From: Natronohydrobacter sp.
GTDB taxonomy: Bacteria > Pseudomonadota > Alphaproteobacteria > Rhodobacterales > Rhodobacteraceae
Assembly (NCBI GenBank): GCA_007118445.1
Contig: SKRP01000156.1
Coordinates: 1 to 8,777 of the forward strand
DNA length: 8,777 nucleotides
Reading direction: 5' to 3'
Shown here: piece by piece, positions 1 to 7,056 of the stretch
Position numbering within the stretch: position 1 is the first letter of the stretch
Layout of the letters: each line of letters begins with the position of its first letter
The notes under the pieces: model-generated
Databases searched by the model: none
Seen by the model: only the letters and a program-made list of their open reading frames with translations
Told to the model about the DNA's origin: nothing
Translations under genes and position numbers: made by a program

Positions 1-129
1 AATGCCTGCCAAAAGCGGGCGTAGAACAATGCCGAACCCGAAGGACACAAGCGCCCAGATCACCATGCAGATGGTGATGATGCGCACATTGGCCTTCCAG
101 TAGGCGTCTGTCGATAAGTCTTCTGACAT
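1..129 (-). CDS. DUF4212 small membrane protein, symporter subunit (partial)
   Basis: The minus strand encodes the first 43 residues, beginning MSEDLSTDAYWKANVRI; the rest lies beyond the left edge. The YWKANVR block followed at once by a hydrophobic segment (about residues 16-35, ITICMVIWALVSFGFGIVL) is typical of DUF4212 proteins, which are about 80-100 residues with two membrane helices. In related genomes such genes sit directly before a sodium:solute symporter of the acetate/cation family and are named its small subunit. The ATG at 129 is preceded by GGGAG at a 7-nt spacing, with a second AGGAGG-like stretch a little further upstream, so the start is well supported. It follows adk on the same strand after a 155-bp gap and probably carries acetate or another small carboxylate uptake next to acs. 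The symporter itself is inferred, not seen. Confidence 0.85.
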   Translation of the reverse strand, partial: MSEDLSTDAYWKANVRIITICMVIWALVSFGFGIVLRPLLAGI

Positions 130-154
130 GTGACGTCTCCCAGTTTCCTCCTGT

Positions 155-176
155 GTCACCCCGGTTTTGGGGCGAC
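155..176 (-). other. stem-loop in leader of the DUF4212 gene
   Basis: GTC-A-CCCC, a six-base loop, then GGGG-C-GAC form an imperfect stem of 7 pairs with one A/C mismatch. It lies between adk and the DUF4212 gene, 26 nt before the DUF4212 start. There is no T-tract on the minus strand after it, so it is not a normal intrinsic terminator. It could be an mRNA stability element or chance pairing in GC-rich DNA. Confidence 0.25.
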
Positions 177-249
177 TTCCTCTCCTTCACACCCGCGACG
201 CAAGCCGGGGGTGGTTGCAGCCCCGCGATGCGCGCGGAAACTGCATTCG

Positions 250-265
250 GGCACCGGCTGGTGCC
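250..265 (-). terminator. weak hairpin after adk
   Basis: GGCACC and GGTGCC form a perfect 6-bp stem around a 4-base loop, 20 nt past the adk stop codon on the minus strand. It could mark the end of the acs-adk transcript or partly separate adk from the DUF4212 gene. No run of T follows on the minus strand, so termination by this element is uncertain. Confidence 0.3.
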
Positions 266-284
266 AAACCGGTTGCCCGGAATC

Positions 285-965
285 CTAGTCGGTCACTTGT
301 GTGACAATAGCGGCCAGATCTGCCGCCACGCGGTCGATCTCGCCCATGGCATCGACGCGGCTGAGCACGCCCTTGCCCTCATAATAGGTGATCAGCGGCG
401 CGGTCTGCGCGTGATAGGATTCAAGCCGCGCGCTCACCGTTTCCGCATTATCATCGGCGCGGCGCTTGAATTCGGTGCTGCCGCATTTGTCGCAGACACC
501 CGCCACAGCAGGCTGTTTGAAGCTGTCATGGTAGCCCTCGCCGCAATTCGCGCAGGTGTAGCGCCCCGAGACGCGCTCGACCATCGCCGCATCATCCACA
601 TCGAGCGAGATCGCCGCGCCAATGCTCTGGCCCTGTGCAGCCAGCAGATCATCCAGCGCTTCGGCCTGGCCCGCTGTGCGCGGAAAACCGTCAAGGATGA
701 CGCCTTTCTGCGTATCCGGTTCGGCCATGCGGTCCTTCAGGATCGCCAGCACGATCTCATCGCTGACCAGCCCGCCTGCGGACATGACCGCCTGCGCCTC
801 TTTGCCGGCCTCGGTGCCTGCGGCCACAGCCGCGCGCAGCAGATCACCCGTGGAAAGCTGCACAAGGCCGAATTTTTCTTCCAGCATGCGCGCCTGCGTG
901 CCCTTGCCTGCCCCCGGAGGGCCAAGCAGGATCAGAATTGCGGATTTTGTCATCGTGTCACTCAT
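285..965 (-). CDS. adk: adenylate kinase, zinc-type LID
   Basis: Catalyses ATP + AMP to 2 ADP in the cytosol. The 226-residue product shows the P-loop GPPGAGKGT (15-23), the STGDLLR block of the AMP site (38-44), DGFPRT (92-97) and the LID sequence FKRRADDN (166-173). The LID carries four cysteines as CANC (138, 141) and CDKC (158, 161), the pattern of zinc-binding or structurally tetracysteine LID domains, as known in many Gram-positive and some proteobacterial enzymes. The first ATG (965) has no clear Shine-Dalgarno and lies 4 nt past the acs stop, which suggests translational coupling; a second ATG at 953 (MTKSAILILL) gives a start closer to the family norm. Length is that of the long-LID form, slightly extended at both ends. 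Placement behind acs fits recycling of the AMP that Acs releases. In this order a further adk often lies in the ribosomal protein cluster, so this may be a second copy (inference). Confidence 0.96.
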   Translation of the reverse strand: MSDTMTKSAILILLGPPGAGKGTQARMLEEKFGLVQLSTGDLLRAAVAAGTEAGKEAQAVMSAGGLVSDEIVLAILKDRMAEPDTQKGVILDGFPRTAGQAEALDDLLAAQGQSIGAAISLDVDDAAMVERVSGRYTCANCGEGYHDSFKQPAVAGVCDKCGSTEFKRRADDNAETVSARLESYHAQTAPLITYYEGKGVLSRVDAMGEIDRVAADLAAIVTQVTD

Positions 966-969
966 CTGT

Positions 970-2916
<1,947 letters not shown>

Positions 2917-2921
2917 CAAAG

Positions 2922-2928
2922 CTCCTCC
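2922..2928 (-). promoter_or_regulatory. acs ribosome binding site
   Basis: GGAGGAG on the minus strand, ending 5 nt before the ATG at 2916 (core GGAGG at 7 nt). The TTG at 2919 would leave only 2 nt from the end of this site, so the site decides for the ATG. Confidence 0.8.
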
Positions 2929-2971
2929 AGTGACAGGGCGCAGCAGCAGAAGTTGCCCGATCGCCCCCCAA

Positions 2972-3000
2972 ATTCACGACGCCATATTACGCAGCGTCAA
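2972..3000 (-). promoter_or_regulatory. putative proximal acs promoter
   Basis: On the minus strand TTGACG (3000-2995) is followed after 17 bases by GTGAAT (2977-2972). The -35 matches the alphaproteobacterial consensus; the -10 is weak, as is common in this class. A start of transcription near 2965 would leave a leader of about 50 nt before acs. The same hexamer pair at the same spacing occurs again further upstream, which raises the odds that it is functional. Confidence 0.45.
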
Positions 3001-3077
3001 ACTTCCCCGGACGACATGTAACACAGCCGTCAACAAATGTGTAACTTTTTTTAAAATAACGATTTTTCTGTAAATTT

Positions 3078-3106
3078 ATTCACAACTCTGGTGTAAACTA
3101 CGTCAA
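3078..3106 (-). promoter_or_regulatory. putative distal acs promoter
   Basis: Minus-strand TTGACG (3106-3101), a 17-base spacer, then GTGAAT (3083-3078), exactly the same two hexamers and spacing as the proximal element 106 bp downstream. It lies in the AT-rich patch and would give a leader of about 155 nt. The palindrome CTGCG-C-CGCAG at 3117-3127 lies directly upstream and could be an operator. Confidence 0.4.
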
Positions 3107-3135
3107 ATAATTTTCGCTGCGCCGCAGAGTCCCTG

Positions 3136-3160
3136 AAAAAACATGGGATTTCCCGGCATG
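3136..3160 (-). terminator. terminator-like hairpin upstream of acs
   Basis: Read on the minus strand, CATG, a CC bulge and GG pair with CC and CATG around a five-base loop, giving about six pairs, and six T follow immediately (3141-3136). This has the form of a small intrinsic terminator. It precedes both candidate acs promoters, so it would stop transcripts arriving from further right or attenuate a promoter near 3240. The stem is short and bulged, so it may be weak or chance. Confidence 0.3.
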
Positions 3161-3221
3161 ATTGCTGCAGGGCGGTTCCGGCGATCGGGCGACAGGGCAG
3201 ACTCTCCCACCGGCCTGAGAG

Positions 3222-3268
3222 CGCAAACATGCTGCGAAATTTTCGCAAAGCAGGACCAGCGGTTTGCG
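3222..3268. promoter_or_regulatory. palindrome cluster with CGCAAA half-sites, putative operator
   Basis: TGCGAAATTTTCGCA at 3233-3247 is a perfect inverted repeat (7-bp arms, one central base). CGCAAAC (3222-3228) and its complement form GTTTGCG (3262-3268) flank it, and CGCAAAG (3244-3250) overlaps its right arm. Short-chain acyl-CoA responsive regulators of the RamB/PccR (ScfR) type are known to bind TTTGCAAA-like sites near acetate and propionate genes, so such a regulator is a candidate; this is inference. The cluster is about 310-350 bp from acs and about 110-155 bp from the P-loop gene start. Confidence 0.4.
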
Positions 3269-3288
3269 ACAGAAACTGATTCGGGGCT

Positions 3289-3317
3289 TTGACTGCGGCT
3301 CCAGCAGCGCCTGATGG
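3289..3317 (+). promoter_or_regulatory. weak putative promoter for the P-loop gene
   Basis: TTGACT (3289-3294), a 17-base spacer and TGATGG (3312-3317) make a plausible -35 with a poor -10. If used, transcription would begin near 3324, which favours translation from the ATG at 3377 and not from the one at 3314. Confidence 0.25.
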
Positions 3318-3376
3318 GTTGCATCACGGGCAGCAAAATCGCACTCTGGAGTCACCCTCAATGGACCTGCCCGGCC

Positions 3377-4114
3377 ATGCCCGCAAGACATCCCTCCGCC
3401 CTCCCCGCGCAAGCGCGCAGCAAAGCCGAGCTGGATCACTATCTGGCGCAGCTCTTCGAGCGGATCGCAAAGCAGCCGCTGCCCGATCTGCCCTCGGTGG
3501 TGATCAGCGGCGCCCTGCGCTGCGGCAAGACCAAGGTCTCGCGCCGGCTGGCCCGCGATCTGGGCTATCATCGTCTGGTCACGGATGAAATCCGCAATGA
3601 CACCTATCTGAACTGCCCGCAGGGTGAAAAACGACGGATCGCGAAATATGTCTACCGTCGGCTGCTGCTGCGCTTTCCGCGCGGGGTGTTGCTGGATGGC
3701 ACGGCCGCGCTCGACCCGCCGCGAGACCTGCCCCCCTGGGCGCAGGCGCGGGGCATCGCGTTTTTCGCCATCGGCTATTCCTTCGACCGGCCCGAAGACA
3801 AGCATCGCGACCTTCTGGCCTATCGCAGGCACCAGTCCTGCTGGACCTCGCGCAGCCTGTCGGATGCGGATATGCGCGAGCTTGCCGAGCGGGTGATCGC
3901 TCAGAGCAAGCGCATCCGCGCCTTCTGCGAGGCTCGTGACCTGCGCTATTTCGACCTCGATTCAGCCCGGTTCGAAGCCGAGCGCCGCCGGATCGTGGCC
4001 GAGATCACCGCAGCGCTGACCGAAAAACGCGACGACGCGCCATCAGGGCTGATGGCGCGTCTTGCAGGCTTGCGACAGGCATTGTTCAGAGCGGGCGATC
4101 CACCCGCACAGTGA
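3377..4114 (+). CDS. orphan P-loop NTPase, NMP-kinase-like
   Basis: From the ATG at 3377 the product has 245 residues. It contains a complete Walker A, GALRCGKT (45-52), after a hydrophobic strand (PSVVIS), then DLGYHRLVTDEIRND (61-75), placed where shikimate/adenylate-type kinases have their substrate-binding segment, and a second strand GVLLDGT (103-109) resembling a Walker B or the DG of such kinases. An arginine-rich stretch (KHRDLLAYRRHQSCW) could serve as a lid. The C-terminal third is charged and helical. No membrane segment or signal peptide is present. These features fit a small-molecule or nucleotide kinase or a P-loop ATPase, but I do not recognise the family and the substrate is unknown. 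Neither this start nor the alternative ATG at 3314 has a good ribosome site. The gene is divergent from acs and its last 29 bp overlap the end of the convergent beta-helix gene. Confidence 0.75.
   Translation: MPARHPSALPAQARSKAELDHYLAQLFERIAKQPLPDLPSVVISGALRCGKTKVSRRLARDLGYHRLVTDEIRNDTYLNCPQGEKRRIAKYVYRRLLLRFPRGVLLDGTAALDPPRDLPPWAQARGIAFFAIGYSFDRPEDKHRDLLAYRRHQSCWTSRSLSDADMRELAERVIAQSKRIRAFCEARDLRYFDLDSARFEAERRRIVAEITAALTEKRDDAPSGLMARLAGLRQALFRAGDPPAQ
4034..4061 (-). terminator. perfect 12-bp hairpin, likely terminator of beta-helix gene
   Basis: GACGCGCCATCA and TGATGGCGCGTC pair without a mismatch around the four-base loop GGGC. On the minus strand it begins 24 nt after the stop of the beta-helix gene and is followed, 6 nt later, by five T (4027-4023). 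It therefore probably terminates that transcript. It lies wholly inside the coding end of the P-loop gene, where it encodes part of DDAPSGLMARL. No T-tract follows on the plus strand. Confidence 0.6.
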
Positions 4115-6374
4115 CCAGCGCCAGACCGCGCACGGATTGCGGCCAGCGCAGCCGCACCTCATTGCCGTTCACGCCCTGCTGCACCTGCGCATAGGGCATG
4201 TCATGGCGGATAGCATTGCTGCTGTCGCGCGCAGGCCCTTCCATCACGACCGATGTGACCGAGCGCGCAAAACCGCCAAAGGGCAGCTTGTCGCCTGTGC
4301 CGACACTCCAGTTGGTCGATTCCGAGTTCTGCTCATGCAGGATGACCGCCGGGCTTTCGGCCGGGAAATCGATACCGTTATAGGCATTGTTCTCGAAAAT
4401 GACATTGCGGAACCGGTTGAAGTTCAAGGAGGCATAGGTCGTGTCAAGCTTGTCAGCCCGGTCAATGCGCGACCCGGTGGTGCGGAACACATTGCCGGTG
4501 ACATGCAGCCCCTGCAGGAAATGCCCCGGACCATAGGGTTTGATCACGATGAAGCTGAACCAGGACGCCACATCGATCGCATAGAAGATATTGCCCTCGA
4601 CGGTCAGCCCGCCAAAGGAAAACCCGGTAGAATGCTCGGGCTCGGAATCATATTCATTGGTCAGTTCCAGAAAGCAGTTATCGACATAATTGCCGCTGAA
4701 GCTGGTCTTGGTGTTCTTGTTGGTCAGGATCAGCCCGGCCTGCCGGATCCCCAGGGACTGGGTGTCGCCCTGAAAGAAGTGATTACCCGAAATCAGATGT
4801 CCGGACCCGGCCATGATCCCGAAATGCGCCCAGAGCACCACCCGGTTATTGCGGATCTTGGCGTCATTGCCATTGACGTTGAAGGCAATCACTGTGCGAT
4901 CCTGCGCATTGAAAGGCTGCTGCGAGCTCTCAAACTGGCAGGATTCGATCCACATGCCCTGACAGCCCTGCCCGATCGAAGTGATGGCCCGGTCCTGCGG
5001 GCGCTCGAACTGGCAGCCCAGAAAGCGGAAGATGCGCCCATCCTCGGGCAGCATGACCGACGAACACCGGCCCCGGCAGCGCAGCTCGATATTGCGCATC
5101 TCGAAATTGCGCAGGCTGGAAAAGCCCGAGAAATCGAGCAGATACTGGTAGCGCTCGAAAGTGTAGCTCTGGGTGCCGGATCCGCCATGCAGCGGCTGGC
5201 TGAGCGTGACGCGGTTGTTCGAGACACTGCGGCTGCGCACATAGACTTCGCGCCCGACCCCGACACCGGACACCCGCGCCCCGACCGGAACCCCCGAAAC
5301 ATTGGAAATGCCGGTCAGGCGCAGCCGCTCGGAAATGCTGTAACTCGCCGACCGCGTCACGGTCACAGTCTCCCAGGCCGGGCTTTCGGCAGCATCAAGC
5401 TGGCCATTGGCCAGAACCCGGCGCGACGAGATGTTGTCGAAACCCACAAGCGCGCGCACATCGACCGGGCCGCTCAGCACGACCCGGCGTCCCCGAAGGT
5501 CGAAAATGATATGCTGCGAGGAATGGAACAGCGCCTGCAGCCCCTTGCGAAACCCGGTTTCGGCATTACCGAAAGCGGCTTCATAGCTGGGGAAGTCAAA
5601 ATCCTGTTGCAGGATCAGCACGGCGCTTTCCGGCATCGACAGCGTGCCACGAAAGGTCACAGGGGTCGTGATCGTCAGATCAGCGCCGATATGATAGTTG
5701 CCCTCGGGCACCAGCAGGCGGCGCTGGCCCGCTGCAGCCATCGCCGCCAGAAAGGCGGGCTGGTCATCCGTGCTGCCATCGCCGACCGCTCCAAAATCGC
5801 GCACATCGACCACGCCCAGCAATTCGCCAGTGTAAAAGCCGGTCACATCCTCGATCACGATGTCATCAACCCGCACGACGCCACCGGTGGGGCCGGTCAG
5901 GTCGATCCCGAAATGGGCGATTTCCACGCTCGTGGGCCAGACCATATCGACACCGGGCCGCGCACCGGTGCCGATGATGGCCGTGATCTCGACCACATCG
6001 CCATAGCTGGTCAGGCTGGTGACAGGCCCTGTGGTGGTCAGCCCGCCGATCTGCGCGCCGCCGGCATTGCCCGCCCAGGCCGCGACTGCGATATCGGGCA
6101 GCACACCGCTGATGGCCTTGACCCGTGCCCTGACCTGCAGGAAACAGCCCGGCATGATCGGCACTTCCCCCATCCAGCGCAGGCGCGTCGTGGCCGAGAT
6201 TTTCTGGATCTCCAGACAGCCCCCGAAATCGGGATCGGAGGGCACGAAAGCTGCGAATCCGGCTGTGTCATAGGTCGGTGTGCCAGGACGGCCTGTCGAT
6301 TGTGACCAGACATCCAGCCCGGCAGAGAATGGCGGCGGCATGATCGCCTGCCCGTGCGTTACGGCCATATTCAT
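4086..6374 (-). CDS. parallel beta-helix protein, pectate-lyase-3 / GH28-related
   Basis: A 762-residue protein. Residues 1-180 form an N-terminal beta-rich module (MPPPFSAGLDVWS near the start, then GGCLEIQK and DIVIEDV) that looks like a carbohydrate-binding or adaptor domain. At 190-232 comes VDVRDFGAVGDGSTDD and LVPEGNYHIG, the hallmark opening of pectate_lyase_3 beta-helices. A beta-rich insert occupies about 335-410. From about 505 on, helix rungs repeat with the core [IVF]xxN: IRNNRVV (507), ISGNHFF (528), FSGNYVD (559), VEGNIFY (592), VTGNVFR (625) and FENNAYN (660). The frame is open to an ATG at 6461, but MNMAV at 6374 has AGAGGG at about 8 nt and matches the start I expect for roseobacter relatives. 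No signal peptide is seen. Polysaccharide binding or cleavage is likely; a virion or gene-transfer-agent spike is possible. Catalytic residues cannot be assigned. Confidence 0.85.
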   Translation of the reverse strand: MNMAVTHGQAIMPPPFSAGLDVWSQSTGRPGTPTYDTAGFAAFVPSDPDFGGCLEIQKISATTRLRWMGEVPIMPGCFLQVRARVKAISGVLPDIAVAAWAGNAGGAQIGGLTTTGPVTSLTSYGDVVEITAIIGTGARPGVDMVWPTSVEIAHFGIDLTGPTGGVVRVDDIVIEDVTGFYTGELLGVVDVRDFGAVGDGSTDDQPAFLAAMAAAGQRRLLVPEGNYHIGADLTITTPVTFRGTLSMPESAVLILQQDFDFPSYEAAFGNAETGFRKGLQALFHSSQHIIFDLRGRRVVLSGPVDVRALVGFDNISSRRVLANGQLDAAESPAWETVTVTRSASYSISERLRLTGISNVSGVPVGARVSGVGVGREVYVRSRSVSNNRVTLSQPLHGGSGTQSYTFERYQYLLDFSGFSSLRNFEMRNIELRCRGRCSSVMLPEDGRIFRFLGCQFERPQDRAITSIGQGCQGMWIESCQFESSQQPFNAQDRTVIAFNVNGNDAKIRNNRVVLWAHFGIMAGSGHLISGNHFFQGDTQSLGIRQAGLILTNKNTKTSFSGNYVDNCFLELTNEYDSEPEHSTGFSFGGLTVEGNIFYAIDVASWFSFIVIKPYGPGHFLQGLHVTGNVFRTTGSRIDRADKLDTTYASLNFNRFRNVIFENNAYNGIDFPAESPAVILHEQNSESTNWSVGTGDKLPFGGFARSVTSVVMEGPARDSSNAIRHDMPYAQVQQGVNGNEVRLRWPQSVRGLALVTVRVDRPL

Positions 6375-6512
6375 GAAGGGAACCCTCTTGTCATTCGATC
6401 GGAGCCATGCGGAGAGTGCGCGGCGCATCGCTGCTGGCCCCGCACCTTCCGGATCGGACAAGATGTATCAGGCGGCCCTTAAACCGGGCTGACCGGGGCG
6501 TACGCTGCCCCT

Positions 6513-6548
6513 GACAGGCAATGCGCCCCGCACGCGGCGCAGCCTGTC
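6513..6548 (-). terminator. long bulged hairpin after the DUF4864 gene
   Basis: GACAGGC pairs with GCCTGTC and, inside a two-base AA bulge, TGCGCC pairs with GGCGCA around an eight-base loop, making 13 pairs. It begins 7 nt after the stop codon of the DUF4864 gene on the minus strand and stands before the beta-helix gene. No T-run follows, so it may act as a 3'-end stabiliser or Rho-assisted stop. The remaining sequence between the two genes shows nothing else clear. Confidence 0.45.
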
Positions 6549-6555
6549 TGAGGCG

Positions 6556-6957
6556 CTAGACCCCGGCGTCCGGGCCGCGCAGGATCTGCACTCCGTTGAT
6601 CTGCCAGCCCTCGGGGCCTTCGACCATCGCATAGGCGAGGAAATGCAAGCGCCCGGCGGCATCGCGCAGCATGACGCGCTGGATGGTATGCGGGCCGATT
6701 TCCTGCTGTTCCAGCATCGTCACCGCTTCGGGGCGATAGACCATCGGATAGCCTTCGCGCACCATCTGACCGAAGCGTTCGGGTGTCTGGAACAGGCGCT
6801 TGATGGACGGGCTGGCATGGGCATAGGCGCGGTCGAAATCATCGGCCAGAAACGCGGCGATCTGGTCCGAGATGACGTTCTGGATCGGATCGGCTTTCGC
6901 GGACAGGGGCAGGGCAAGAACAAGGCAGAACACAAGTCGATGTAGCAAAGCGGTCAT
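6556..6957 (-). CDS. exported DUF4864 protein
   Basis: A 133-residue product with a clear signal peptide: a short basic start (MTALLHR), a hydrophobic core (LVFCLVLALPL, 8-18) and an LSAKA-DP cleavage site near residue 22. The mature part, beginning DPIQNVISDQIAAFLADDFDRAYAHASP, followed by a YPMVYRP segment (70-76), is the character of DUF4864, a small alpha+beta periplasmic family found mainly in alphaproteobacteria and resembling NTF2-like folds; no function is established. The frame continues far upstream, antisense to the CHAD gene, but the ATG at 6957 has GGAGG at 8 nt spacing and is followed by the signal peptide, which fixes the start. It is divergent from the CHAD gene with 99 bp between them and is followed by the hairpin at 6513-6548. 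Confidence 0.88.
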   Translation of the reverse strand: MTALLHRLVFCLVLALPLSAKADPIQNVISDQIAAFLADDFDRAYAHASPSIKRLFQTPERFGQMVREGYPMVYRPEAVTMLEQQEIGPHTIQRVMLRDAAGRLHFLAYAMVEGPEGWQINGVQILRGPDAGV

Positions 6958-7056
6958 GACAGATACCTCCATGACTCCTATAGGCACGACCGGGCGATCC
7001 GGATCACTTTGCATGACCCGATTGCAGATGTCGGGGCGGACGGATAACCTGACTTC
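6958..7056. other. divergent spacer between DUF4864 and CHAD genes
   Basis: This 99-bp stretch must carry the promoter of at least one of the two divergent genes. The minus-strand ribosome site GGAGG (6970-6966) is clear. I could find no convincing -35/-10 pair on either strand; CTATAGG at about 6978-6984 is a weak -10-like element. Confidence 0.35.

Larger units (their letters stand above)
2917..3376. other. 460-bp acs/P-loop intergenic control region
   Basis: No convincing gene lies here; the open frames across it have no family character and weak starts. It separates two divergent genes. Its part at about 3035-3115 is distinctly AT-rich, with runs of T and A, in contrast to the GC-rich flanks. 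CGTCAA occurs three times (2995, 3028, 3101), two of them in a repeated promoter-like layout. TGTAAC occurs twice 22 bp apart (3018, 3040). CTGCG-C-CGCAG (3117-3127) is an 11-nt palindrome just before the distal promoter candidate. A palindrome with CGCAAA half-sites lies at 3222-3268. Taken together this looks like a multi-input control region for acs, possibly shared with the divergent gene. Confidence 0.6.

Noticed and set aside
3018..3045. two TGTAAC copies 22 bp apart
   Set aside because: Hexamer repeats at two helical turns could be a regulator site, but such short repeats are likely by chance in an AT-rich patch; kept only as a note in the intergenic entry.
3202..3221. CTCTC...GAGAG pair resembling part of a glycine riboswitch
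   Set aside because: The order of the paired elements and the flanking core do not match the glycine aptamer, and the downstream gene is acs, not a glycine gene.
3051..3248. 65-codon open frame on the minus strand in the acs upstream region
   Set aside because: TTG start, no ribosome site, passes through the AT-rich control region and hairpin; no recognisable sequence.
4062..6305. 747-codon open frame on the plus strand
   Set aside because: It lies antisense to the beta-helix gene, has no recognisable domain and a composition (rich in His, Asp, Gly, Arg) typical of the reverse frame of GC-rich coding DNA.
6375..6461. 29-residue N-terminal extension of the beta-helix protein
   Set aside because: MNMAV at 6374 has a better ribosome site and fits the family start; the extension (MSDPEGAGPAAMRRAL...) has no conserved look.
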